From Nephromyces sp. MM_2019 (lineage: Eukaryota; Apicomplexa; Aconoidasida; Nephromycida): a stretch of DNA of 64,000 nt. Shown one piece after another: positions 37,301 to 50,500 of this stretch. The position numbers and the translations under genes were made by a program. Positions within the stretch are counted from its first letter, which is position 1, and every line of letters starts with the position of its first letter. The stretch spans positions 8,650 through 72,649 of the forward strand of contig JADHZB010001099.1 in NCBI GenBank assembly GCA_015657535.1, given 5' to 3'. The notes below the pieces were generated by a model, which saw only the letters and a list, made by a program, of their open reading frames with translations, did no database searches and was not told the DNA's origin.

Positions 37301-40300
37301 CACAACTTGATTAAACAAACCTACGCGCTTCTTGCATAAATTTACTGATAGTTCCTTCCTTGAGCTGGGATCACATGAAACTCAAGCTATGAAATTCTTT
37401 TGGTCACTCCAAAATAGGATATACAACTTTCATTAGCTTCTTCAACAAAATGAGCATTTTACAATCCGTATTAAAGTGGAAACGCTCCCGAGTAGTATCA
37501 TCCTTGAGATGCAAAATTTTCAGCCATATCAATTCTGGGAAGTTGTAGAATGGGCAATGAACCCTTTTCAGGCAATTGTAGTTATCCAAGCTTTCGCAGA
37601 TCTTCAATACATAAGAACCTGATACGAGGTAGCTCCTCTTAGGTAACGTCAAATACGATACTTTCCGGGTTTAGTGTCAATAAGTCAAACGAATAAAATG
37701 AAGCGAATTTGTGAAACATAAGTAATCGCAGTGAATACACCAGCGAGAACCCGCAGAAGCTGGTCAGGTCTCAAGAATTGTAGCAATCGGCAAGAATTCG
37801 CACAAGCCAGGCCTACACATGTCCCCGTTATACGACGTAATTGATGCTCTAAACCATATTTGTGGAGTCTCCTATATATCAGAAATTTGGACGCAAGCAT
37901 GCCTTTATAGGTTGCATTAATATCGATGAAATTTTGCGGCCCCTTTTTTCGCTTGTTTTTTTACAGCTAATTGCCGATATTCCGTACCGTCGTTACGTAG
38001 TCGCGGGGATGACAGGGCGAAGCCCTAAAAGCCAGCACCAACCTTCCGCAGTAAACAATTAGCGTTTCGGAGCTGTCTAAAAGTTGCCATTATATTAATT
38101 TCTCAACTCCAAGGCAAAATGCCTAAAATCTACGACTATTGAATATTTGTATGACGATCACACTTAGATTTTATTTTCATGAATTTTTTATCTACCATAC
38201 CATTGTTTATGAGCCAATATAAAAGTCCCTAGCAACAGGTACCTCAAAACTACAGCAAACTGCCTGCAGTCAAGCTCTCGCTTGGTACTGCTGCAGGAAT
38301 ACACTTGATGTAATGAAAAGCCTGTAAAAACATCATTTACAACCCATGAAAATAGCAAAGCAACATGCTTAATAGAGTGGTTTTTTTTGCAACTATATGG
38401 CCACAAATTAGTTCCAACGACATAAGAACACTGGGTTCAGCCTGCTGACTATCAGGACATAGCGCTTCAGAAACATGCTAAGCCAGGGCATAATTCCTAT
38501 TCGTGTAGCCTGATTGGTTCTTATGATGATGGCTTTAGCATGTTATGAATGCATAACGGGATTAGCCAAGTGAGAATTTATGAACTGTCGCTGCTGACTA
38601 CTTAGTAATTAAAAAAATGAAAAAATAGTGGGATATTAGCTTTCAAAGCGCCTCATAGAATTTTCTCTTCGCTTTGATAGGCCTCAAAAAACTTACCCTT
38701 TGTACAAACACGGAAAGGCAAAAATATTTGTTACTCCCCCTTCGAGTTGGCATGCTGAATTATGCATCTAGGCATACTTCAACCTAATTTTTTCAATATG
38801 TATATTGGCATAAGGAATAGCTTTGCAGATATTTATATTTGACTCTGGAGTTTCTGGAGCCTTATGTCATCGAGGCGGCAGTTTCTAAGTTAATACGTGT
38901 TGAACTATATTGCAATAGAAGCGCGCAGTCCTCCTATTTGCTCCACTTAGGAATTGTCGTAATTTTTTATTTTTATTTGGTTTTTCCCTAGAGTAGGGGA
39001 AGAATTTTAAGCATTGCTGAAAAAGTTTAATAGTCTTTTGTAATTTAGTTGAAGTCGTGGGATGAACCAAAACGCTCATTACCTACAATCCTTAGTGTCA
39101 CACTGAACCTAATTATTATTCATGTGGAAGCTAAGTACTGCACGTCCGAAAGATATCATTGAAACAGTAGCGGGATCAGGTATGTTTGAGAGATGACGAC
39201 TACATGCTATATCATTCTGACTTGGCTTTGGAAGCCGCGAACAAAAACATGCGCTCAAAGCGAGCATATATCAAAACGCTGGACATAGAGGTGATACAAT
39301 TGAAATCTCTATTCATTACACTCTGAATATTGGCTCGTAGACAAAAAAAAAGCTGCGAAAGCTTGTCAAACCTTTACAAGCTAGTGGTAACGTGACACGC
39401 TTAACCTTATTAAGCGGTGTGCAGCAGTACCTTTGATATCACGACGTGTATCGTACAAAAAAATAGACCATCCCTTTTTTGGAAGAAAATAAGTCTCTGA
39501 GTAATAATATTATTTTCGGAAGTGTGAATTAATAGGTCCTTCACTTCAAGTAATCTTTTTAAGATCATGAAATCATTTTACTTGAAAATACGCAAAAAAT
39601 ATATTAGAAATAGCAGACTAGCCCAGTGATTACCACATATCCCTGAACCATTCGGTAATATCAAATGAATTATATATCTCAGAAAATTTTAACACATCAA
39701 AAAAGGGTTGGATTTTATTTTGCATAACCTCATTCGTTCATCATCATTTTATTTGCTTGCCGCACAGCATTATGGTACGCTTCTTTGGGCCATTACATGC
39801 ACGTGGTTTCAAGTATTTCCACTTAAGAAGAAATAAGCTCATGATTTTATTATAGCAAGAAGTACACCTTTTGAAGGAAAGAATCTATAAGCATAATTTT
39901 ATTGGCAGACACTGTAATGGCAGTAAAAAAAATTGGAAGTACCTTAAGTCAGCTAGATGTAAGTAATTTACAATTTCTACTTTATCGTAAGCTCATGAAA
40001 AAGGGGTAAGTGAGAGGTGAATACACCTGCAGAATTCGAATGACATATTACAATAAATTCTAGGCTTTAACAATACACTAATTTCGTAGTTTACAGGGAA
40101 ATCTCTGATGGTGCTGATATTGCCATTAGTAGAATAATGCTTACACAAAATATACTCACATAACAAGCTGAATACCAGCATAGAACAACTGGAAGAGACA
40201 CGAGCGAAGCCCCTGCGTTTGATCTTCGTTGTAAAGAAGTGTGAAAAACTCACCAATGGATATTAATAGAGTTTTAAACCAGTGGGTTGGTACCTGAAAT

Positions 40301-40479
40301 TAATGAAGCCTCGAAAACTACTCCGGAGTAAAGAATATGATTACTCCCCGATACCGGCGATGCAGTAAAATTTTAGTGCGTTCATTTAAGTAGTGTCGAA
40401 TCATCAATCAAGAACTTTTTACCCGTTTGACACAATGTCCTGCTTGCAGTAAGGAATATATATCTCGCCGATTAGATTT
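37301..40479. other. Interval with weak candidate exons only
   Basis: About 3.2 kb upstream of the THOC7-like gene. Two - strand frames (37404-37652 and 37685-37900) and a + strand piece (37967-38062, after a T-rich tract ending ACAG and finishing in TAG) look mildly protein-like. None matches a family I know and none can be linked into a gene model. Confidence 0.35.
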
Positions 40480-41385
40480 TTAAGCTCGACCTTTAAAAAA
40501 TTTGTTACGCCGCTGCGCAATAGAAGCAGGTAAATGCAGTCGCATCAGACTTTTTAATCTGGTGTCATAAGAAACTGTAGATAAACTTAAAGCTCTACTA
40601 GAGGAGGATAAGAGCATCCCAGCTTGGCGTTGTATAACCGTCTTATGCTTGACATTTTTTCTGCAATATTCTTCTTTACATATTTCAGTAGTCTCAGGTC
40701 CTTAACCTGGCTTGTATGGTTTGCCTATGGAAATAGCGGTAGCGCGTGCAATAACATCAGCAAAATTTGGATTCTAAATTCTAGAAAAATTCCTCACATT
40801 TAGTATGCTTTAATGGGAAGCCACTAAATTTTTCGAAATATCCATTAGGCCGCATATAAGTTATCTTTTAATACAGGCCAGATAAAGTTGAAGGAACGTA
40901 TTGTACGCCAGCATCATTACACGGAGAAGATATCAATGAGTAACCAGTTCGGATATCTAATCGAAATGGTGGAGAAGCGCGATTAATTTTCGAATTCATA
41001 GCTTTAAAAAATATGTTGCTTCCTAATGTAAAATCGCTACCATTTGGGTGCTTAGCGAAGTTCCCAGATCCAGCAGTAATCTGAGGACCATAATTTAGGT
41101 ATATATATTTTTAAATGGGTTACCCCCCGTGAACAATGATAAATCCAAAGATAACAAGATCATTTATCAAAGCTATGCCATAACGTTAGCTATATATCAA
41201 ATTGCAATTTTTCTTTTCAAACCAATATAGTATTATACGCAGAATGATTTGTGGAGACCACATATTTCACTTGTGATTTTCGGCCACACCAGCATGGATT
41301 CATATAGCTTAAAGCTCAAGCGCAGTTAGAAGTCTCTCTTACCATCCCAGTGTTTGCTGGTGAAGCATGACTCAGCGTCAGCCAT
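40480..41385 (-). CDS. Unrecognised small protein, three exons, about 116 aa
   Basis: I do not recognise the family. Exons in coding order are 41343-41385, 40875-41001 and 40480-40660, totalling 351 nt in frame with ATG and TAA. Exon 1 (MADAESCFTSKHWD) ends on a GTAAGA donor. Exon 2 includes SPPFRLDIRTGYSLISSPCN. Exon 3 includes KTVIQRQAGMLLSSSSRALS and the basic end QRRNKFFKGRA. Both junctions match in phase (1, then 2), which argues against chance. An optional 18-bp exon after the TAG near 40727 would also fit the phase and add six residues. The protein is soluble and basic at its C terminus, without a signal peptide or membrane span. The + strand over exon 2 also has an open stretch, so the model needs transcript support. 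Confidence 0.5.
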
Positions 41386-43819
41386 GATGAAGGTGATAAG
41401 AAACTGCTGTGCGGGGAAACACTGATATATAGGAAAGAAAGGACGAAAACAGAGGCCTTGCTTTTTGAGCGTTCCAAAGTAACAAAGTGTACTGTTCCAG
41501 CATGTCTGCTGTGGAATAGTTCTTAACACAATGAAAAGAGTTGATTTATTGGAGGAACTTTTGGTTACCAAGAAGATAAAGCGCAGCTACAAAAATTATT
41601 TTGGTGCTGAGTGCCGCTCTTGGGCTATTATTTTATGGTACCATGCTAGGGTGTATTGGAGGAGTTTAGTATATACCGCTAGGAATACTCAAATGAAATT
41701 TTGTGAAGCATCGTTGGAAGGTTTAGCCAGTTTGTACAGCTAAATCTAATAAGGTGATTCATCATACTGGCTGTGCATTTACAGAGAGGTCAGCAATTAT
41801 TTTATGCTTCGACTGGCAAAATCGTGTAGCTAGCTGCTGTTAGTGCTTCAATAGAACTCGCGGGAATAATGCTTAATCTGACGAGGTAGCTTACCTGGCA
41901 AGGAAGCCTTAATAAGCTTCATGCTGGTATGGTCTTCTGCGCCTCTAGCAAAATAACTTTGTGTACGTAAATTTAATCGGAATCATCCACGTACTGTTAT
42001 CTACCACACTTTTAGCTTTTTCATTTAGGTGGAAGGATCCCCTATTTTGTCCCCAGGCATCTACTTTAGCGCATCTGCTGGTCGCTACAGCAGGCTGAAT
42101 CTTATTTTTCAAAGATCTAAGACTTCCAGCGATATTAATAGCCTGCCCAGTTGTTTCATGATATTCTAATATGATACCACCGTTAAATCTACTGGTGCCA
42201 GAATTTTAAATGAAGTAGCAACGTAAGCGAAAAAGAAGAATATTGGGATATGGTAGTCACTTGTGCTCATGTGGCAGATAACAAAGAAGTTTTTACTGGG
42301 AGTATAAATTTTCCAATCAGAGTTGTATTTTTGATCTGAAGTTTTTTGGGTTATAATGACCTGAATGATCTACAAAAAAATGAAGTTCTTTAAATTACTT
42401 GGTATTTTTTGTTCAACATAGGATTAAAAGTATTAGGCGCATAAAATTACGAACTGGTAGTAATAAGTGGGGACCCTATTATTTAAACTTTCCAAAGCCT
42501 CACGCTATAAATGTACTTTTCAGAATTTCAATTTTTTCGGGTAAAATTGTGAAGTTTATTCAGTAAAATAAAAAAATCCAATCGCAGAGGCCAGTATAGC
42601 CGTGCACAGTAAGGGATGCTGTCAGTTCTACTCATTGATATCTTAGATGCTATACAAGTACAACGAATACACGATGCTGAATCTACTAGGTTTACAGTGT
42701 AGTATGCTGTTTTTTAATTTTCAAATTTAAGTGAAGTTTTGAAGGGCTTATTTAACTGATATCGATTCCGTATACATAGTTGGAAGTTCCTCAAAAACAT
42801 TTTCTTACGCTAAGTTTGCTATGCACTGGCGGGTGTACCCTAGCTGAGAGACGTTAGTGTCTTGAAGCGCGCAAACGAATATATTATAGTGAAATAGTTA
42901 TGAAAGTGGTATTTAGTGCTTTCTAAGAGAGTCAAATGTTTCTGGATTATTCCACAAGCTCGAGGGAAAGATCAAATTCTGGCAGCACATCTACACAATA
43001 GAGACGATGGAGTCTTGCGCGCAGCAAGTAAAGCGCTACAATGACAAGCAAGCAGGTATCTGCCCCACACAACTTCATATTTTAGGATTGCACACACTCA
43101 ATTAAGAGTGCTGCAATTTTCCAGAAGTTGATCTGCTGCTTCTTTCTTCGATAGCTGAAGATGCATGTGATTGTTAATCTGCAAGGAAAAATAGCTACAA
43201 CTCTTTTTTTGGTGAGAGCAGTACTGCTGCTTTGGGCTCAATCACTTATTGTTTGAGTTTTTCAGTTGTCCAAGTGCATTATCTAATAGCCATATGTGAC
43301 TCAGGAATTCCTCGTAGAAGTATTAATGTTAACAAGGGGCAGTGCCTATTGTAATATCTTGTTTTAAATTATGTTAAAAACCCCTGATGAGAACAAAAAC
43401 TATAAATTATTAGAAAAAGTCTTCTCCATGAAAGTTAGCGGCATGAGTTTTAAACTTTAGTGTGAAAAAGTTCGAAAATAAATTCAAATCCAGCAAAATT
43501 ATTATTAAGTAAAATGAAGAGTTTCTAATAATACTCATTGGAAGTTTAGAAATAACCACGTAGCCATCAATTAGAAGAGTCTTTGCAACGAGTTCGCCTA
43601 ATAGGACTAAGTTCCGGCAGCTCAGCCGTATTACTTCTTTGGGATTTTATCAGTCTTCTTTTTGTACATGTAAAAAGCATTGGTATAGCGTGTTTTTTCA
43701 TTGGACTTATTTAAAACTAAAGAATCTAAAGTGTTGCCTTTTTATGCAACTTGTTTGTTAAAATTCTGCCGGCTATTCCATAATAAAAAGGGGTAAAATT
43801 TATCAAAAAAATTAATCCT
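41386..43819. other. Divergent intergenic interval
   Basis: This lies between the start of the small - strand protein and the start of the + strand coiled-coil protein, so it should hold both promoters. A + strand frame at 41531-41743 (MKRVDLLEELLVTKKIKRSY onward, 70 codons) begins about 145 bp from the opposite ATG and is the only candidate; I cannot support it as a gene. Confidence 0.4.
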
Positions 43820-45733
43820 ATGCCAGTTTCCAACCAGGAGGAGAAAGGTGAAACTGAAGAATTAAAAAAAGAATTTCTTGAGGTTGCTGATAGGCTTGAT
43901 ATGGACAGGGTACAACAACACAATAACGTAAATTCGTGCTTGATAATAAAAAAATGCAAAAATAAAGGCCGTTCTTTTAAATTCAGTCAGTAATTTTTTA
44001 TCCCTAGGAGTATATATCGTCATATACTGTAAAGCTGTATCAAAAAAGGGTTTGGAATTTAAACCCATGAGAGTACATTATGAAAAGCTACATATTTACA
44101 TATCACACATATGAAGACTATTTGAATACTAGTACTTTCCTCGTGTATAAGGTATTTTAAGGGTCTCCAAAATTAAGTTTATGAGATTATGAATTGAATC
44201 TAGTTTAACACATTCTCCTCTTAAAATCGTAAAAGCATTTATATGCGTGCTGGAAAGTCTTAATTATTGCTGCCTTTAACATTAAAAATAGCCTATAATA
44301 CTTTTTTATCAATTTTTGGTAACGTAACTACAAATCTTTGAACTTAATTTTTTAACCACCAAAATATTTGAAAAAAAGCTTTCAACATACATAAGCAATG
44401 TTTCTTTAATACTAACATCAAACATTATTCGAATGCTCTGAAAGAGAGCTATAGAGAATTACTCCTATAGAAACCAGAGTCATATAAAAAAACAAAATAA
44501 TCATAAGCATCTTAACCTAAATCGTAGTGCATTTATTGCTATTTATAAAAAAATTATTCTTAAAAAAAACATACGTAGGTCTTCAAAGAATTTAGCGATG
44601 AGCTGGAAAATTCGGAAGCTGCCATGCAAAATCTTGAATCAGTAAAAAACATATTGATGGGGTTATGTTTTACTGCTCATTTATAAAGCACTATTGTAAC
44701 TACTCTTCCTAATTTTGTTTGCCAATCTATGTAATTTGAATGGATTTAAGTGATTAATCTTATGAATAGCTGGCATGTCTCATAACAATTTTGTATAGGA
44801 GCGCAAAAGTTTTACCTGCAGCTTAGAGAATACACGAGCGTTGCGTAGCACGATAAAATTAACTGAAAAAATTAAAGATCTTACTTAAATGCTTATTCAA
44901 TGCTCAATTGGCTCAGTATATATAATTTTGGGCGAGTTATTTCACGTTTGACAAATGTCTTTGAAAGTTTTTATTTTAAAAATAAACTTTACAGTCCTTT
45001 GAAAAGGAAAGGGCTTTTCCTATAATTCAAGGTATTGCAGCAAAGAAATACATAATGAATAGTGCTTGAGCACGGTAAAGTGTTTTGGACTTTTACATTT
45101 TGCTAATCAGAACTTTAAAAAAATATTTCTTAGCATTTTCAGAACCAAAATTTAACTCAGAAAAAAATTATCGTCAGCTTAAAATTTCTTGAGGATATTA
45201 ATATGATTTTTTCAACAAGGGTAGCGTAGAAAATACGCCTACTTTATTTTAATTACGATAAAAGTACATGCTATTGTAGCTATTAAAAGAATAATTAGTT
45301 AAATAAACTTTAATAATTAACAAGAAGTTCAGTAGCAATTCCTCAGAAAACACTGAAAATAGAAGAATTTTAAATATCTTGAACAGCTCTTTCAAACTAA
45401 GGGATGGATTACTAAACAAAATTGAAATGGTGAGCTTTTTATTTATTTTGAGCTTAATTTAGAGAGCATAAAAACACAAAAGCTATCATTAAAAAGACTT
45501 AAGACGCTTTAACCATTGTTTTTCGGGATTAAAATCAAGCACAAAATATTGAGTCAGTGATTTATTCGCTTGAAGCAGGACAATTAATTCTAAAACACAA
45601 TATCAAATTTTTTATCAAATGAAATAAATGTGAAAATTGTTTTTAATTTTCCTAAAATGCAACGCTAATAATACAATTTTAGTTACAAAAAAAAATTAAT
45701 GAGGAAATGAACCAAGTGCTAACCCCAAAATAA
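43820..45733 (+). CDS. Small coiled-coil protein, five exons, about 107 aa
   Basis: I do not recognise the family. Exons 43820-43909, 44579-44641, 44995-45031, 45347-45429 and 45683-45733 total 324 nt in frame, from ATG (preceded by an in-frame stop) to TAA. The sequence is charged and helical throughout: ETEELKKEFLEVADRLDMDR, KEFSDELENSEAAMQNLES, RRILNILNSSFKLRDGLLNK and LQKKINEEMNQVLTPK. It suggests a coiled-coil subunit of a larger assembly. The middle is the uncertain part. Exon 2 could instead run to 44661, and a short extra exon inside 44799-44844 is possible. On the - strand the same stretch also has clean-looking splice signals. No signal peptide or membrane segment is visible. Confidence 0.55.
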
Positions 45734-47560
45734 AGGTCTGTTTAAAAACTACATTTATAAATAAAACTTAAGGTTTTTTTGTGCTTCAAAAAATTTTTTG
45801 TATAAAGAATAATATTAAAGAAAAGATGGCTTAACTTTCGAAAGGTCTTTCAAAACCAATAAAGTCTTATGAGTGCCTTACACAAGCTAAAAAGCTTTTT
45901 TGCTTTTTTGTGAAGATAAACAATACAAAGATAGTAATTCTCTCGGTTCGATACACTTTTTAATTTATCCATGTTTTTTTTAAATTCTTGCTAAGAACGC
46001 AACCATCTAAATACTTTTATCACTCTTCATTCTACCTTTTTGAATTTGATTATAAACTTTGCCTTTTAGACTATAAATTATGTCTACCGTTGTAGCTCTT
46101 TGAGAATACTTAATGCTTACTTTGTAACAAAAATGAAAGTACCATTTAGTGAAATGTATACAAAGTTAAAAAAAATTTTACTATCAAGTTTGATCAAACT
46201 TTTAGGCTATGCATACATTTAATAAATAACTTAACGTCGCTACATTTTATTTATTAATTATAATATGGCTTAAAAAATGTTGAAAAATTGAGCATATAAC
46301 CAGTTAAATATAAAAAATTGCCGCTGAAAAAAATGCTGTAACTTCTTAATTTATATTAAACCGCCTATAGGATTAATGAAAACAATTAAAATTTTCTTTA
46401 AAAATAAGTTTACTTAAAATTATTACAAAATTACTAATTTATATTATATAAAAAAAACCAATACTAAAAATGGCTTTCTTAATAAGTTATGGGTTTAAAA
46501 AAAATGATTGAGCAGTCAGTCTACTTTATTCCCTGCTTTTTGATAGTGAGACATATTTAAATTACGTAGCAAAATTATGTTAGGAAAAAAAAATTACTTG
46601 GCGTAAAAACATGAGACATTGTATTCACGTCTGATTTTTTGCAGCGTTTTTCCAAATTTTAAACAATGTAATTTTAGTTACCAAGGCTTAAAGCATTTTA
46701 TAATTTGGTTACATGTCAAACAACCTAAAACATCATTAAATTGTTTATAATTATAGAAAATATATACTTAAAAATCATAGTTGGCGGGTCAAAACTTTTT
46801 AATAAATAAAACACCATTACTCTTCCAGGTGCTTCAAATTTTTTTATAATTAAATTATAAATACAGCAAAAAAGTTTTACGATAAAAACGCTAAAAATGT
46901 AACAATTTCAACGCTGAATAGCCCAAAATAAAATAATGAAAAATATATCCTAAAAAAATATCTCAGTTTACGAACTATAATATCTAATACAGTAAACCAT
47001 CAAAGCTGCTATGCATAATGAGCTTCTTTCATTGGTTTTATTGGCTCTTTTTTACAGTATTTTAGTGCCCTTTACAACAAGCTTATAAAGTAAAAGCCTT
47101 AGCTATATACAATTAAATTTATAAAAATGGGCTTAAGCGTAGATTAAAAAGAAATGTAATATGATATATGAGGTCCTCTAAAAATATGCATGAATTTTTA
47201 AAACCGTTTTGTTGTATTAGCAAAAAAACTGGCAGACAATTTTTTTGGTGTAAATTTTTGTTGTAAAAGTTGTACTGTAAAATAGAACATGATAAGACAG
47301 ATAATAATATTTTTAAAAATATTTTTTGATGAATAATCAAATGGGTTTTGAAAAAACTTTTTAGCAAATATTTTTTAAAGACATTATTTAAAGGTATAAG
47401 CCAAACCCAAAAGAAAAGTCTTCAGTAAACTAAAAGTGAGGCCAACATGTTTAAAATGGCATTTTATATTATTTGAAGGACTATACCTATACATTTAGGC
47501 TAATTCCTGTTTTATTGAGCCCTTTTCATTGCAAAAAATCCATTTTTGGGGACTAGTGGG
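45734..47560. other. Very AT-rich convergent interval
   Basis: This lies between the 3' ends of the coiled-coil gene (+) and the PH-domain gene (-). It is dominated by A and T runs; the 47119-47367 frame on - has the Phe/Leu/Ile-rich composition expected of AT-rich noncoding DNA. I see no exon. Confidence 0.5.
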
Positions 47561-50500
47561 TCATCCGCTAAATGAAGGCATAAATCGTTTAAAGATCCAT
47601 GTCTTTTGGAGTTTTTGCAACGATAGAGTATGTACCACAAAAAATGACACTTTTTCAAAACAAAATATTTTAATACCAAGTATTCTGTGCTTAAAAGCCA
47701 TGTATTGCAGTGTGTCAAGTTGCGTACTTTCTATCACTCTTTAAACTGAAGTAAAAAAAGGGTTATGGGTTATTATTTTCTTATTTTTTTTTATTTTGTA
47801 AAAGCACAAAAATCCTTTGGTTTATTAAACAAAGTAGAATAATCACAGGTGAAACGCTTAATTTTTGAGAATTCTAACCCGCAATAAGAGATTTTTCAGC
47901 CAAATCTTCATATTTAGCCTCAATGGCTATTATAAAACGGAATTTTTATCAGAAAGCTGATATTTTTAAATGTGTATAACGATTAAAGTACGGGTACCTT
48001 TTTCACTTTCACTGTCAATAATTTCATCTTCTTCAGAAAAAAAATCTGAACACCATTACAAATTGATTATTAATTTTTTGAAGAGAATGATGCAAATAGC
48101 GAACAATGAACATATCGTCAACCAAACTTATTTACCATTGTCTTCATTAAATGCTACAGCGGTGTCTCCAGCGGCAATTAGATTAAATTCATCGTTTTTT
48201 TGTGATCTGCCGCTTAAACATGGAGTAGTTTTCTGTAGACTTTTGATCAAAGTCTTACCCATTTTTTATGTTTTTCTGAAATATACAAAAATTTGGGTAA
48301 GTGGGTATTTAAAATTTTTATTTATTCATTAATTGCTTTCCCTTTTGAAAATAAGCATATAAATTCTTTTGCTTTTATTGAGAAGGATTTCATAAAAAAA
48401 AATTTATCAATTTATTTTAATCGCTCAAGCGTTGTAATAAATTATTTAGTAGTAGCACAGCATAAAAAAATTGTTAATTAAAAAATAGTTGAAACAAAAT
48501 TTTCAATTTTTAAGCATAAAAATTTATCCCACCTCTTCCAATTCTTTTAGTTGCTGAATAGTTTTTCCATTCAAACGTATTTTTGGCTTTCCAAAAGTAG
48601 TGTTGGCGCTAAATTATTAGATACATTAATAAAAAAGCTAGATATATAACACATTTTTAAATACCGAATAGGCCAAAGCCGTATGAAGTATACACTTTTT
48701 TCCCGTCAAAAAATAGGTTACTCACATATAAAAATTTATTCCAGTTGGGTACTTTGTTTCCTCAGCATACTCCGGAATTCTGAAATTATTTAATAAAAAA
48801 ATTCCAAGAAGCGTAACTACAACCAAGTTGATAAAATTTTTTTATCTAATTTAATTTTATATAAAATTATTTTATTATGTAAAAATAGTTTGAAAGTTTT
48901 TGAAAAAGCCTAAACTGATAACCTTCATGTCAGTTCTAAAAATAGAAACATAGAAAAAATTGACTAACTTTATAGATTTTAGCTTAAGCTAGATACAAAA
49001 TAAAAAAACTATCTATGAGCTTTTCAAAATAAAAATTTGCAAATTCATGGCTATGCTGCAAGGATGCATCAAAAAATATGTATGCACAATATTCCACAAA
49101 AAATTTTAACTAAATAATTTTTCATTGTGAATTAGTTTATTTTGAAAGTTCAAATATTAAATCATTTTAAAAAAAAAATTTAAAGCTTACAATTCAGTGC
49201 TTCCTGGAGCTGCATTTAGCCTTCCAATCTAAATTTTTTTTTTAAATAGTAAATATTTTTATCATCATTGAATTACTATCTTTGTTTTTTTTAGTAGCTT
49301 TGCTTCCGTTATAGCGTTAATCCATTTATTTCTTGCTTTTAAACAGCTGAAATATTTTATGTAACGATTTCGGGCAATAAATTCTGATTTTGGGAACAAA
49401 GTGTAGTACTTACTGTGTACAAAGAATATAAGGCGCTTTATTTTCAATTTGAAAGCTGAAGCATCTGAAAAAATTGATAATGCAAAGTTATACGTAATGT
49501 AGATATATAACTATTTTTATGATGAATCCTTCAAACTAAAGCCAGTCTGTCTTTCCTATTATGAAGGATTAGGCTTTTAAAAATAAAAGTTCCTAAAGCT
49601 TTTGGAACTATAAAATCTGAGTTTATATTCTACTACTGCGAAGCAAATTATTCATCTCTTTAAAAAATATCAATTTTGCATGCCTGTCATCGATGGTCTC
49701 CATAGGAAGCCGGATATTTTCAATTTTATATTCTTTCTTGATTTCCTTGAAAATTTTTTATTTGGTAGCGCAGTCAATATTAGGTAGTACCCAAGAAACT
49801 TTAGGCTTATGTAAAAAATTTGGCTTTTTCAAAAAAATTTCACAAAGCATATTGACTTAGCCATATAAATTTTTTAAATTTAAAAAAAATAAAAGTATAG
49901 TTAAGGATTAGACAAGCTTTCAAAACATTTTGAAATTTCGGTGCTTGTTTGCTAATTTGATGTTAAAAAAATATAATTTTAATTGAAACCTTTCCGGAGT
50001 ATAAACGCAGCTTTTCCTTGCCGAGGATACCATAAAGAAGCTGAGTGTCATCCAAATCATTTTCATCTAGCACTAATTCTAAAAAGCCGCGTGTGCCTGT
50101 AGAAAATAATCCCGAGTTATTTAATCAGAACTGTAAATAATTCAAGTCAAAAAAAATACTCAAGGACTTAAACGGAGTGATGCAAACCATTTGCACCCAT
50201 GAGAAAGATTGGTACTTATATGCTCACTAGAAAAAGAACTGAGGAAACTTTTTGGCAAAACTTAATCTCATAATACCAACTTTATCATCCAGCGACTATA
50301 ACTTTGTTTCTGGGAGAAAGTTTAAAACTATTTTTTGCCGCAAAAATTGCATTTAGTGGGACGGTAACTCCAACTAAAGTTCAAAAAGTTAACCTACAAT
50401 TATTTTTGGTGAATTTATCTAGATATATACCAAGCGCTTAGTCACTTATACATAATGAAATAAAAATTTTAAGCGAATATCTGAGAACTCATCCTTTACG

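Noticed and set aside
37404..37900. Two consecutive - strand frames of 82 and 71 codons
   Set aside because: They are mildly protein-like but have no recognisable family, no clear splice signals between them, and a length expected by chance at this base composition.
37967..38062. Possible + strand last exon (starts LIADIPYRRYVV, ends SAVNN)
   Set aside because: The acceptor and stop are good, but no upstream exon, start or family match could be linked to it.
40870..40985. + strand stretch (QIKLKERIVRQHHYTEKISM onward) as an exon
   Set aside because: The - strand reading of the same bases joins in phase with a start exon and a terminal exon; the + strand reading has no partner exons.
41531..41743. 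+ strand 70-codon frame close to a divergent start
   Set aside because: There is no family match and no independent support beyond an open frame; it is noted only as a candidate.
47512..47718. - strand frame ending DPLVPKNGFFAMKRAQ as the last exon of the PH-domain gene
   Set aside because: The preceding exon ends in phase 1, and no acceptor enters this frame in the required phase.
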